This document shows positions 52,137-61,951 of a DNA stretch of 64,000 bases, in pieces. This DNA comes from Nevskia soli DSM 19509 (GTDB lineage: Bacteria > Pseudomonadota > Gammaproteobacteria > Nevskiales > Nevskiaceae). Made by a program: the position numbers and the translations under genes. Below the pieces are notes generated by a model, which searched no databases, was not told the DNA's origin, and worked only from the letters and a program-made list of their open reading frames with translations. The number at the start of each line of letters is the position of its first letter. Position 1 is the first letter of the stretch. Location: positions 60,847 through 124,846 of the forward strand of contig NZ_JONR01000009.1 in the NCBI RefSeq assembly GCF_000711955.1, in the 5' to 3' direction.

Positions 52137-53396
52137 TTATTGTTCGTCGGGGAGATCGAACAGTTTGTGGGCTGCGTCGAGCAGCATGGCCTGCTCCACC
52201 GCGCCGGCATTGCGCAGGCGTTCGCTGGGAGCATGCAGCAGTTTGTTGGCGAGGGTATCGGCCACGAACGCCATCACCGCCTCGGGCGACTCGCCGTTGG
52301 CCAGCTTGCGCTGGGCCTTGGCCAGCACTTCGTCGCGGCTGGCGCGGGCGCGCATGCGCAGTCGGCGGATGGTGGCGCCGGCATCGCGGCTTTCCAGCCA
52401 TCTCTCGAAGTCGCGGGCGTAGTCGCCGACCAGCACTTCGGCCTGCTCCGCCGCGGCGCCGCGCACCTTGAGGTTTTCGGCGATGACGGCGCGCAGGTCG
52501 TCGAGCGAGTAGAGGTAGATGTCTTCGAGCTTGGCGATGGCCGGGTCGAAGTCGCGCGGTACCGCCAGGTCGATCATCAGCATCGGCTTGCGGCGGCGGC
52601 GGCCGATGGCGCCGGCGACCAGTTCGCGGGTCAGCATGTAGCCGCGGCTGGCGGTGCCGGAAATGATCAGGTCCGCTTCGGCCAGGTGCATCGGCAGGTC
52701 GTTGAGGCCGATGGCGTAGCCCTGCAGGGAAGCGGCCAGCGTCTGCGCCCGTTCGATGCTGCGGTTGGCGACGATGATGCGGCCGACGCCACGGGTCTTC
52801 AGGTGCCGCGCCAGCAGCTGCACGGTGTCGCCGGCGCCGATCAGCAGGGCGGTCTGGGTGCTGAGGTCGGAGAAGATGTGTTGCGCCAGCTGCACCGCGG
52901 CGTAGGCGATGCTGACCGGGTGGGCGCCGATCTGGGTGCGGCTGCGCACCAGCTTGGCCACCGCGAAGGTATGCTGGAACAGGCGCGACAGCACCGGCCC
53001 GAGGGTGTTGACCTCGCGCGCCTGGGCGTAGGCCTGCTTCATCTGGCCGAGGATCTGCGGCTCACCCACCACCATCGAATCCAGGCCGGAGGCGACGCGC
53101 AGGCTGTGCAGGACACTGCTCTGGTCGCGCAGCACGAAGAGGTGGGGCTCGATGGTGCCGGCGAGCGCCTGCCGCTCGCGCCGCCACCATTCGACCAGGC
53201 GACCTTCATCCTCGGGCGCCGCGACGGCCAGGATTTCGGTGCGGTTGCAGGTGGAGAGGATCGCCGCCTCTTCCACTCCGGGGAGGGCGCGCAGGCGGGT
53301 CAGGGCCGCCGGCAACTCGGCGTCGGTGAAAGCCAGCCGCTCGCGTGTATCCAGCGGAGCGCTGTGGTGGCTGAGTCCGAGCGTGAGTAGGGCCAT
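52137..53396 (-). CDS. hemA: Glutamyl-tRNA reductase
   Basis: 419 aa. The catalytic Cys is in ILSTCNRTE near 49; the NADPH-binding domain has LIGAGDTVQLLARHL near 190; a C-terminal dimerisation helix pair is present. It makes glutamate-1-semialdehyde for tetrapyrroles. Starts a hemA-prfA-prmC-moeB run. It is divergent from the TPR lipoprotein gene. Confidence 0.95.
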   Translation of the reverse strand: MALLTLGLSHHSAPLDTRERLAFTDAELPAALTRLRALPGVEEAAILSTCNRTEILAVAAPEDEGRLVEWWRRERQALAGTIEPHLFVLRDQSSVLHSLRVASGLDSMVVGEPQILGQMKQAYAQAREVNTLGPVLSRLFQHTFAVAKLVRSRTQIGAHPVSIAYAAVQLAQHIFSDLSTQTALLIGAGDTVQLLARHLKTRGVGRIIVANRSIERAQTLAASLQGYAIGLNDLPMHLAEADLIISGTASRGYMLTRELVAGAIGRRRRKPMLMIDLAVPRDFDPAIAKLEDIYLYSLDDLRAVIAENLKVRGAAAEQAEVLVGDYARDFERWLESRDAGATIRRLRMRARASRDEVLAKAQRKLANGESPEAVMAFVADTLANKLLHAPSERLRNAGAVEQAMLLDAAHKLFDLPDEQ

Positions 53397-53492
53397 GGCT
53401 GCTTATAATTTTCAAGGAATGCACGGAACTACACAAGCCGCATACCCGCCCAAGGCGTACAATACTTCGTCACCTTCCACCGGCTGCCACCC

Positions 53493-55226
53493 TTGTATTC
53501 GCCTCGCACCCAGTTGCGACTGTCGCTGAGCCTGACCCTGGCTCTGCTGTGCGGCTGTGCCTTGACGCCTTCCAGCCCGGCCACGGCGGCGGATGATGCG
53601 CCGGTCAAACCGGCCGGTTCCGCGGCCGACCAGACGAGCGCCTCGCCGCAGGAAGAAGCACAGTTCCACGTCATGGCGGGCGAAATGGCCGCCGGCCGGC
53701 AGCAGCCGGGGGTCGCCGCCAGGGAGTTCCTGAAGGCGCTGGACTATACCGCGGACCCGCAGATCGCCGCGCGCGCCACCGCCCAGGCGCTGATGGCGCA
53801 GGACGACGACCTGGCGCTGCAGGCCGCCCGCAAGTGGCAGGCGATCGATGCCCCCAGCTTGGACGCGCGTGAGGTCATCACCCGCCTGGCCCTGCGCTCG
53901 GGCAAGAACGACGAGGCTTATGCCGAGTGCGCGTCCATCGTGCACGACCACCCGGGCGGAGTCGACGACGGTTTCCACCATGTCGCCCTGCTGCTGCAGC
54001 AGGAGCCGGCCCAGGCGGCGGCGGCGATGGCGCTGATGGACCGCCTGGTGTCGCAGTATCCGAAGCAGGCCGGCGCCTACCAGGCGCAGGGACTGCTGGC
54101 CTTGCGCTACGGCAAGGTCGACGTGGCCGAGCGCGCGGCGCGCCAGGCGATCGCCATCAAGCCGTCCAAGGAGGCCTCCCTGCTGCTGGTCGGGGCCCTG
54201 GTCAAGAAGGGGGATATCAACGGCGCCGACCAGGTGATGGACACCGTGTTGAAGAACAATCCGGACGCCAACGAGGTCCGCCTCGGCTATGCCCGCCTGC
54301 TGATCGAGTCCGACCAGCGCGCACATGGCCGCGAGCAGCTGGAAAAGCTGCTCAAGGAAGAGCCGGGCAATGTGGACGCCCACTTCAACCTGGGCCTGCT
54401 GGCGATCGACGACCGCAAGCTGGATGAGGCCGAGGCGCATTTCCTGGTGGTGGCGAAGAAGCCGGACCGCGTCGGCGATGCCGAATACTTCCTCGGCCGC
54501 GTGGCCGAGCTGCGGCACCAGCCGAAGCAGGCGCTGGCGCACTATGAAAAGGTCAGCAACGGTCAGCAGGGCCTGGATGCCGCGGTGCGCCGCGCCGCCA
54601 TGCTGGCCAAGCTGGGGCGGCTGGACGATGCGCGCACCATCCTGGAAGCGCTGCGCGAACAGTTCCCGCCGCTGGCCGACCGCTTCCTGATGGCCGAGGG
54701 CGAGATCCTGCTCGAAGCCGGCGCCTATGACGATGCGCTGGAGCTGTACGGCGAAGCCCTGAAGGAAACGCCGGACGACACCGATCTGCTGTATTCGCGC
54801 TCGCTGGTGTATGAGCGGATGGGCCGCGTCACTGACTCCGAGACCGACCTGCGCAAGATCCTGGACAAGACGCCGGACGATGCCCGCGCCCTCAACGCGC
54901 TGGGCTACACCCTGGCCGTGCATACCGACCGGCTCGACGAGGCGGACAAGCTGGTGAGCAAGGCGCTGACGCTGACGCCGGACGATCCGGCGGTGGTGGA
55001 CAGCATGGGCTGGCTGCGCTTTCGCCAGGGCCGGCCGCAGGATGCCCTGCCCCTGCTGCAGAAGGCCTATTCCGAGTTCCCCGACTCCGAAGTCGCGGCG
55101 CACCTGGGCGAGGTGCTGTGGGCGGTGGGCAGCAAGGACCAGGCGCATAGCCTGCTGACCCAGGCGTCGAAGGCCGATCCGGACAACGCCCAGTTGCGCG
55201 ATACGCTCAAGCGCCTCGGCCTATGA
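53493..55226 (+). CDS. TPR-repeat lipoprotein
   Basis: 577 aa. A short signal with lipobox LLCGC puts the acylated Cys at about 22. The rest is a long TPR solenoid of about 12 repeats (for example DARALNALGYTLAVHTDRLDEAD), probably an outer-membrane-tethered scaffold. Start TTG 53493 is likely; TTG 53514 would leave a minimal signal. It overlaps lolB by 4 bp, which is its usual partner gene. Confidence 0.85.
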   Translation: MYSPRTQLRLSLSLTLALLCGCALTPSSPATAADDAPVKPAGSAADQTSASPQEEAQFHVMAGEMAAGRQQPGVAAREFLKALDYTADPQIAARATAQALMAQDDDLALQAARKWQAIDAPSLDAREVITRLALRSGKNDEAYAECASIVHDHPGGVDDGFHHVALLLQQEPAQAAAAMALMDRLVSQYPKQAGAYQAQGLLALRYGKVDVAERAARQAIAIKPSKEASLLLVGALVKKGDINGADQVMDTVLKNNPDANEVRLGYARLLIESDQRAHGREQLEKLLKEEPGNVDAHFNLGLLAIDDRKLDEAEAHFLVVAKKPDRVGDAEYFLGRVAELRHQPKQALAHYEKVSNGQQGLDAAVRRAAMLAKLGRLDDARTILEALREQFPPLADRFLMAEGEILLEAGAYDDALELYGEALKETPDDTDLLYSRSLVYERMGRVTDSETDLRKILDKTPDDARALNALGYTLAVHTDRLDEADKLVSKALTLTPDDPAVVDSMGWLRFRQGRPQDALPLLQKAYSEFPDSEVAAHLGEVLWAVGSKDQAHSLLTQASKADPDNAQLRDTLKRLGL

Positions 55227-55855
55227 CAGGGCTGGGGCGGCTGCTCCGCGCCACGGCGGCCGGCGCGGCCACCCTGCTGCTGGCGGGCTGCTTCAACGAG
55301 GTCAAGCCGGACCACGCGGCCGCCGATACCGGCAACAGCGCGCTGGCGCAGCATAGCTGGGACGCGCGGCGCCGCGCCCTGCAGCTGGTGCAGAATTTCT
55401 CCCTGCAAGGCCGCCTGGCGCAGACCGGGCTGGTCAGCTTTGGCGGCGATCTCAGCTGGATCCAGACCGGGGCCAGTTTCCAGGCGCGCTTCTACGGCCC
55501 ACTGGGCGTGGGCGCCGTGGCCATCACCGGCAGCCCGGGCAACATGCAGATCCAGAACAAGAGCGGTACCTACCAGACGCAGGAGCCGGAAGTGCTGATG
55601 CAGCAGCAGTTCGGCTGGAGCTTGCCGGTGGACGGCCTGCGCTACTGGGTGCTGGGTCTACCCGCTCCCGGCGACATGGCAGCGCTCAAGCTGGACGACA
55701 CCGGGCACATCCTGTCGATGCAGCAGGACGGCTGGGAACTGGTCTACAGCGAGTACCAGAGCGTGGCCGGGCTTGACCTGCCGAAGAAATTCGCCCTCAA
55801 GGATCCGCAGCGCGGATTCCGCGTGTTCATCGATACCTGGGGCAACGTGGAATAG
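55223..55855 (+). CDS. lolB: Outer-membrane lipoprotein receptor LolB
   Basis: 210 aa. Lipobox LLAGC puts the acylated Cys at about 23. The LolB barrel segments FSLQGRLAQTGLVSFGGDLSWIQTG and WELVYSEYQSVAGLDLPKKFAL are conserved. It takes lipoproteins from LolA and inserts them in the outer membrane. In most gammaproteobacteria ispE follows; here tRNA-Gln follows directly. Confidence 0.9.
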   Translation: MTGLGRLLRATAAGAATLLLAGCFNEVKPDHAAADTGNSALAQHSWDARRRALQLVQNFSLQGRLAQTGLVSFGGDLSWIQTGASFQARFYGPLGVGAVAITGSPGNMQIQNKSGTYQTQEPEVLMQQQFGWSLPVDGLRYWVLGLPAPGDMAALKLDDTGHILSMQQDGWELVYSEYQSVAGLDLPKKFALKDPQRGFRVFIDTWGNVE

Positions 55856-55908
55856 GTTTTTGGGCGCATTTTCCCGGCGCCCGCGCTCAACCGGCCGGCG
55901 CATCGCGA

Positions 55909-55914
55909 TATAAT
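55909..55914 (+). promoter_or_regulatory. -10 box of tRNA-Gln
   Basis: TATAAT, 21 nt before the tRNA 5' end. The -35 region (CTCAAC, 17 nt upstream) is weak. Confidence 0.4.
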
Positions 55915-55935
55915 TATCCTTCGACGTATGCGGAT

Positions 55936-56010
55936 TGGGGCGTCGCCAAGTGGTAAGGCAGCGGGTTTTGATCCCGCCATTCGGTGGTTCGAGTCCATCC
56001 GCCCCAGCCA
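55936..56010 (+). tRNA. tRNA-Gln (UUG)
   Basis: 75 nt with encoded CCA. The acceptor TGGGGCG pairs with CGCCCCA; the anticodon loop TTTTGAT gives UUG, reading CAA. All arms fold normally. It precedes prs, as in many gammaproteobacteria. Confidence 0.93.
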
Positions 56011-56051
56011 TCTAGATTTTCCCAGCGCGGTACGCGCCTGGAAAATCAGAT

Positions 56052-56071
56052 GCCCCCGCGCAGGCGGGGGC
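56052..56071 (+). terminator. Terminator-type hairpin after tRNA-Gln
   Basis: GCCCCCGC and GCGGGGGC with a GCAG loop, 42 nt after the tRNA. No T-run follows, so efficiency is uncertain. Confidence 0.5.
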
Positions 56072-56184
56072 CCAGTTCTGCACAGTCGAGTGCGTAGATA
56101 CGCCGCGAAAGCGGACCTTTTCTGACCGACCAGCGGGAAGTGCCACCTATGCCCATGGATTCCCGCTCAAACCCCGTCCATCTG

Positions 56185-57144
<960 letters not shown>

Positions 57145-57168
57145 AACGCCGCTGGATGGGCTGATTTT

Positions 57169-57188
57169 CCCCTTTTCAATCAAAGGGG
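57169..57188 (+). terminator. Hairpin after prs
   Basis: CCCCTTT and AAAGGGG with a TCAATC loop, 25 nt after the prs stop. A short T-stretch follows (GGTTAGCGTTTT). Confidence 0.5.
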
Positions 57189-57212
57189 TTAGCGTTTTCG
57201 GCTGCCCAGCCC

Positions 57213-57218
57213 TATAAT
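57213..57218 (+). promoter_or_regulatory. -10 box of rplY
   Basis: TATAAT, 72 nt before the rplY ATG. The -35 box is not clear. Confidence 0.4.
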
Positions 57219-57289
57219 TTGCGGCTCGCTGCGCCTGGTCGCGGGTGCGGCGTTTTTCGTTTCCCAACGTTTTTTCGAGAGATATCCCA

Positions 57290-57979
57290 ATGAGAGAAGC
57301 ATTTGTCGTCGAGGCAGAAGTCCGCACGACGCGAGGCAAAGGTGCGAGCCGCCGCCTGCGTCATGAGGGCAAAGTGCCCGCCATCATCTATGGTGGCAAA
57401 GGTGAGCCGCAACCGATCACGGTGAACCACAATGAGCTGAGCAAGCACCTCAAGATCGAGGCGTTCTACTCGCACATCCTCACCGTGAAGATCGGTGGCG
57501 CCACCGAACAGGCCGTGCTGAAGGATCTGCACCGTCACCCGGTGCGCAACGAGATCATGCACATGGACCTGCAGCGCGTCCTCGCCGACCAGCTGCTGCG
57601 CATGCACGTGCCGCTGCACTTCAAGGGCGCCGAAGTCGCTCCGGGCATCAAGACCGGTGGCGGCATCATCGAGCACCACATGATCCAGGTGGAAGTCGAG
57701 TGCCTGCCGAAGGATCTGCCGGAGTTCCTGGAAGTGGACCTGTCCGCGCTCAACGTCAACGAAGCCGTGCACATGTCGCAGCTGAAGCTGCCGGCGAACG
57801 TGGCACTGGTCGAGCTGAAGCATGGTAACGACGCTTCCGTCGCCGCCGTGCATCTGCCGCGCGCCGCGGTCGAGCCGGAGCCCGTCGCTGCCGAAGCCGC
57901 CAGCGCCGAAGTACCGGCGACGGCGCAGAAGGTCGAGGCCAAGGGCGACGAGGCCAAGAAGGACGACAAGAAGAAGTAA
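57290..57979 (+). CDS. rplY: 50S ribosomal protein L25/general stress protein Ctc
   Basis: 229-aa long-form L25 with an N-terminal 5S-rRNA-binding domain (FVVEAEVRTTRGKGASRRLRHEGKVPAIIYGG) and a C-terminal beta domain. The last 40 residues are Ala/Glu/Lys-rich, a flexible tail. Long Ctc-type forms are stress-linked in other bacteria. ATG 57290 fits the family start. Confidence 0.94.
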   Translation: MREAFVVEAEVRTTRGKGASRRLRHEGKVPAIIYGGKGEPQPITVNHNELSKHLKIEAFYSHILTVKIGGATEQAVLKDLHRHPVRNEIMHMDLQRVLADQLLRMHVPLHFKGAEVAPGIKTGGGIIEHHMIQVEVECLPKDLPEFLEVDLSALNVNEAVHMSQLKLPANVALVELKHGNDASVAAVHLPRAAVEPEPVAAEAASAEVPATAQKVEAKGDEAKKDDKKK

Positions 57980-58016
57980 AGCACCGGGCCTTCGGGCTCC
58001 GCGCTTGCCGCATCCG

Positions 58017-58051
58017 CCCCGCCCCGTCGAAAATGACCGGGCGGGGTTTTT
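58017..58051 (+). terminator. Rho-independent terminator of rplY
   Basis: CCCCGCCC and GGGCGGGG around a 14-nt loop, followed by TTTTT. Starts 37 nt after the stop. Confidence 0.85.
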
Positions 58052-58172
58052 ATTTGAGGGCCCTGGTTTCGGACAGGGCCGGCAACGCAAGGAAACAGGC
58101 CGGATCCTTCGCTACGCTTGGGATGACAGCCTCACTTCAATTTGATTCGGCATTCCAGGATTTGAAACCAGC

Positions 58173-58808
58173 ATGACGGACAGCAGCGTGCGCGCCATCG
58201 TCGGCCTCGGCAATCCGGGCGCGGAGTACGAGTACACGCGGCATAACGCCGGTTTCTGGTTCGTCGACCAGCTGGCCGAGGCCTACCGCGCGGACTTCCG
58301 GGTGGAGTCCAAGTTCCAGGGCGTGACGGCGCGCATCCGCATCGGCGGCAGCGACCTGCTGCTGCTCAAGCCGGCCACCTTCATGAACCGCAGCGGCCAG
58401 GCGGTGCAGGCCCTCGCCTCCTTCTACAAGTTCGCACCGGAGCAGATCCTCGTCGCCCACGACGAACTGGACCTGCCGGCCGGCGCCGCGCGGCTCAAGC
58501 TCGGCGGCGGCCACGGCGGCCACAACGGCTTGCGCAGCGTACACCAGCATCTTGGCGAGAACTATGCGCGGCTGCGCATCGGCATCGGCCATCCGGGCAA
58601 CAAGGACCTGGTGCTGGACTATGTGCTGGGCCGCCCCAGCCAGGCCGACCTGCGCGCGATCGAGGATGCGCTGATCCGCTCGCAGGCGGCGCTGGAAATG
58701 CTGGTGACGCAGAGCTGGAGCAAGGCCTCGCAGCTGCTGCACACCGATCCGGAGAAGATGGCAGCGAAAAAAGAAAAAGGGCCGCCGCCGGAGAAGAAGC
58801 CGACGTAG
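58173..58808 (+). CDS. pth: Peptidyl-tRNA hydrolase
   Basis: 211 aa. Frees tRNA from stalled peptidyl-tRNA. Active-site residues fit TRHNAGFWFVDQLAE (His) near 23 and FMNRSGQAVQALASFYK near 70; GGGHGGHNGLRSV near 112 is diagnostic. The C-terminus is a short basic Lys/Pro tail. Sits between rplY and ychF in the standard order. Confidence 0.95.
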   Translation: MTDSSVRAIVGLGNPGAEYEYTRHNAGFWFVDQLAEAYRADFRVESKFQGVTARIRIGGSDLLLLKPATFMNRSGQAVQALASFYKFAPEQILVAHDELDLPAGAARLKLGGGHGGHNGLRSVHQHLGENYARLRIGIGHPGNKDLVLDYVLGRPSQADLRAIEDALIRSQAALEMLVTQSWSKASQLLHTDPEKMAAKKEKGPPPEKKPT

Positions 58809-59005
58809 GGCGGGCCATGCCCGCCGCTGCGCTGCTGCTTGATGGGGCAGCCGGCGGCCACGGGCCGCCCTACGATTACTGGTCATCCTGGCTCGCAAGA
58901 TCGCCCGCATCGCCTGGTCCATCCACCGACACCACACTTCCTTCAATCCTCAGGTGCTCTTGGCAGTTTGACCAAAACCATAGAATCTTGGGAGGCCGAA
59001 CTGAT

Positions 59006-60421
59006 TCAGGGCTTGGCGGGGGCGTCCGTTTCGGCCGGGGGCCAGAAGGCGCCCTGCGGACCGGGATATTCCACCGGGCTTTCGAAGCCCTCCTTCGACA
59101 CGCTGGCGACACCGAAGGCCCAGTCGTCGATGACCACGCCGGGCAGCTTGAGCTCGGTGGCGGTGCCGGCCCAGCGCGAATGGGTCCAGGCGGCCTCGGC
59201 GGTGTCGCGCCAGTAGACGCGATAGCCGGCCAGGCCGCCGGCGGCGGGACCGGAGAGGGCCTGCCAGTTCAGCGTGGTGTCGGGCGAGACGCCGCCGGCG
59301 ATCTTGAAGCCGTCGGGCGGCGGCGGCGCCCAGGCCATGGCGGCAGCGGCGATGGCGTTGGTGGCAGTGACCTTGGCCAGGTAGTCGAAGTCGACATGGT
59401 CGATGGTGTCGCCGTAGACCACGCCGTCCTCGGTGCGCAGGTCCTGGTGCTGGTGGCGGTAGTCCTCGGCGCTTTCGCGGAAGCACACGGCCGGATAGCC
59501 CAGCTCGTTGAAGGCTTCGTGGTCGCTGCCGCGGCCGAAGCGGTCGACGCGGTAGACCAGGTCCACGCGCCAGTTCGGAATCCAGTGTTCGGCCAGGCGC
59601 TTGATGTCGCGCGCCACGTTGCGCGAGGGTCCGTCCAGTTCGCCGCCCTCGTAGCGGCGCAACCTGGCGACCTTGGCGGACTCGGCTTCACGCGTGCCCT
59701 CGGAGAACAGGCGGATGCGGGTGTTGTCGACGACGCCGTTCTGGCCGCGGTTGCCGCCGACGATGTCGTTGTTGAGGTCGGTTTCCACGCGCCAGCCCTG
59801 ATCATGGGCATATTTCGCCAGCACCTTGCCGCCATAGAGTCCCTGCTCCTCGCCGGAGAGGATGCCGTAGACGATGGTGGCGCCGAACTTGTAGTGGCTC
59901 AGCACCCGCGCGGTCTCCAGCACCAGGGCCACGCCGGAGCCGTTGTCGTCGGCGCCGGGGGCATCGGCGGTGGCGTTCATGACGTCGGTGACGCGCGAGT
60001 CGATGTGGGCGGTGAGAATGATGACGCGGTCCGGATCGGTGGTGCCCTTCTGGATCGCCACCACGTCCATCACTTCGGCAGGGGTGGGGATGCGTTTGCC
60101 GGTGACGGTCTGCGCCGGGGTGACGATGCTGAGGCAACCGCCGCAATCCTGGCTGATGGCGGCGAAGCGCGACTTGGCCCAGCGCCGCGCGGCGCCGATG
60201 CCGCGGGTGTCGGACTGCGTATCGGAGAGGGTGTGGCGGGTGCCGAAGCCGACCAGGGTCTGGACGGTGGCCTGCATTTGGGCGGCGCTGACGGCGGCCG
60301 CGATCTGGCCCAGTACCGGGTGCTCTTCGGGCGGCGGGGCGGGCTGCTCCGCGGCGACGGCGCAGGCGCAACCGGCGGCGGCAAACAGGGCAAGGGTCAG
60401 GGTTCGAATGGTCGGGTTCAT
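59006..60421 (-). CDS. Exported M28-family metallopeptidase with C-terminal FN3-like domain
   Basis: 471 aa. A signal peptide ends near AVAA-EQ. The M28 zinc ligands are visible: HIDSR (His), GADDNGSGV (Asp), GEEQGLYGG (Glu), and later GSDHEAF (His). A C-terminal FN3-like domain (about 370-455) follows; M28 with a similar tail occurs in other proteobacteria. Probably an aminopeptidase of the periplasm or outside. Start ATG 60421. Confidence 0.88.
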   Translation of the reverse strand: MNPTIRTLTLALFAAAGCACAVAAEQPAPPPEEHPVLGQIAAAVSAAQMQATVQTLVGFGTRHTLSDTQSDTRGIGAARRWAKSRFAAISQDCGGCLSIVTPAQTVTGKRIPTPAEVMDVVAIQKGTTDPDRVIILTAHIDSRVTDVMNATADAPGADDNGSGVALVLETARVLSHYKFGATIVYGILSGEEQGLYGGKVLAKYAHDQGWRVETDLNNDIVGGNRGQNGVVDNTRIRLFSEGTREAESAKVARLRRYEGGELDGPSRNVARDIKRLAEHWIPNWRVDLVYRVDRFGRGSDHEAFNELGYPAVCFRESAEDYRHQHQDLRTEDGVVYGDTIDHVDFDYLAKVTATNAIAAAAMAWAPPPPDGFKIAGGVSPDTTLNWQALSGPAAGGLAGYRVYWRDTAEAAWTHSRWAGTATELKLPGVVIDDWAFGVASVSKEGFESPVEYPGPQGAFWPPAETDAPAKP

Positions 60422-60639
60422 GGTCGGAGGGGAAAGGGCGATGGACGCATCATGCCGCAGCCGGGACCGGAGCCTCAAACAGGCCGGAAAACCGTTCAAA
60501 AGTGAACGGTGCGAAGGCTTTTTGAGCCCTACTCGGCTAAGCTAAGCGCCTTTTTCGGAACGTTCACACCTCCCTGTGACTGGATTCCCGCCAATCCCTG
60601 GCGGGAATGACGTTCAATGAATCTGGAGCGGTTGTTTTT

Positions 60640-61731
60640 ATGGGCATCAAGTGCGGCATCGTCGGGCTCCCCAACGTCGGCAAATCCACCCTGTTCAATG
60701 CGCTGACCAAGGCGCAGATCGCGGCCGAGAACTATCCGTTCTGCACCATCGATCCGAACGTGGGCGTGGTGGCGGTGCCGGATCCGCGCCTCGATGCGCT
60801 GGCCGAGATCGTCAAGCCGCAGCGCGTGCTCGGCGCCGCGGTGGAGTTCGTGGACATCGCCGGCCTGGTCGCCGGCGCCAGCCAGGGTGAGGGCCTGGGC
60901 AACAAGTTCCTGGCCCATATCCGCGAAACCGATGCCATCGCCCACGTGGTGCGCTGCTTCGTCGACGACGACGTCATCCATGTCTCCGGCGGAGTCGATC
61001 CGCTGCGCGACATCGAGGTGATCAATACCGAACTGGCCCTGGCCGATCTTGAGTCGGTGACCAAGGCGCAGGACCGTGCCGCCAAGCTGGCGCGCGCCGG
61101 CGACAAGGCGGCCATCGCCCGCCAGGGCATGCTGCAGCGGGTGCAGGCGCACCTGAACCAGGGCCAGCCGGTGCGCGGCCTGGAACTGGACGCCGAGGAG
61201 CGCCTGGCGCTGCGCGAGCTGCACCTGATCACCGCCAAGCCGGCGCTGTACATCGCCAATGTCGACGAGAAGGGCCTGGCTGGCAATGAGCTGGTGGAAC
61301 GGGTCAAGGGTTTCGCGGCGAAGGAAAACGCCGAAGTGGTGATCGTCTGCGCCGCCATCGAAGCGGAGATCGCGCAACTCGACGATGCCGACAAGGCCGT
61401 CTTCCTGTCCGATCTGGGCCTGGAAGAGCCGGGCCTGAACCGGGTCATCCGCACCGCCTACAAGCTGCTCGGGCTGCAAACCTATTTCACCGCGGGCGTG
61501 CAGGAAGTGCGCGCCTGGACGGTCAAGGTGGGCGCCACCGCGCCGCAGGCCGCGGGTGTGATCCACACCGATTTCGAGCGCGGCTTCATCCGTGCCGAGG
61601 TCATCGCCTATGAGGACTACATCCAGTACAAGGGCGAAGCCGGGGCCAAGGACGCCGGGCGCTGGCGCCTGGAAGGCAAGGAATACATCGTGCAGGAAGG
61701 CGATGTGATGCACTTCCGCTTCAACGTCTAG
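60640..61731 (+). CDS. ychF: Ribosome-binding ATPase/GTPase YchF
   Basis: 363 aa, Obg-like OLA1 type. P-loop GLPNVGKSTLFNAL near 8; helical domain 130-220; TGS domain at the C-terminus ending FRFNV. It binds ATP better than GTP in known members and acts on ribosomes in stress. Ends the prs-rplY-pth-ychF run. Confidence 0.95.
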   Translation: MGIKCGIVGLPNVGKSTLFNALTKAQIAAENYPFCTIDPNVGVVAVPDPRLDALAEIVKPQRVLGAAVEFVDIAGLVAGASQGEGLGNKFLAHIRETDAIAHVVRCFVDDDVIHVSGGVDPLRDIEVINTELALADLESVTKAQDRAAKLARAGDKAAIARQGMLQRVQAHLNQGQPVRGLELDAEERLALRELHLITAKPALYIANVDEKGLAGNELVERVKGFAAKENAEVVIVCAAIEAEIAQLDDADKAVFLSDLGLEEPGLNRVIRTAYKLLGLQTYFTAGVQEVRAWTVKVGATAPQAAGVIHTDFERGFIRAEVIAYEDYIQYKGEAGAKDAGRWRLEGKEYIVQEGDVMHFRFNV

Positions 61732-61739
61732 CCGAGCGG

Positions 61740-61756
61740 GGGAGCGTGAGGCTCCC
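61740..61756 (+). terminator. Hairpin after ychF
   Basis: GGGAGC and GCTCCC with a GTGAG loop, 9 nt after the stop. No T-run follows, so its terminator strength is unclear. Confidence 0.4.
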
Positions 61757-61951
61757 GTTGCAACGCCTGGAAATCGGGCCGGACAGTAGCGGAGGCGCCG
61801 GCACCGGTTCATAATTTGTCCTGCAGTACGGTCGATTTCCGGTTTGATGGCTAGGCACGCAGCCCGGCCCGCTCCCGCCTCCGGGGGCGGAACTCCGAAT
61901 CCGGCAGCGCGGTCTTTCAGCCACAGGCAACAACTTGGCTAGGGGCGCGCC

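Noticed and set aside
50213..52471. 752-residue plus-strand frame opposite prmC and prfA
   Set aside because: Shadow of two conserved genes; no start context or motif.
53404..53409. TATAAT between hemA and the TPR gene
   Set aside because: No -35 box at suitable spacing on either strand, so it is left unannotated.
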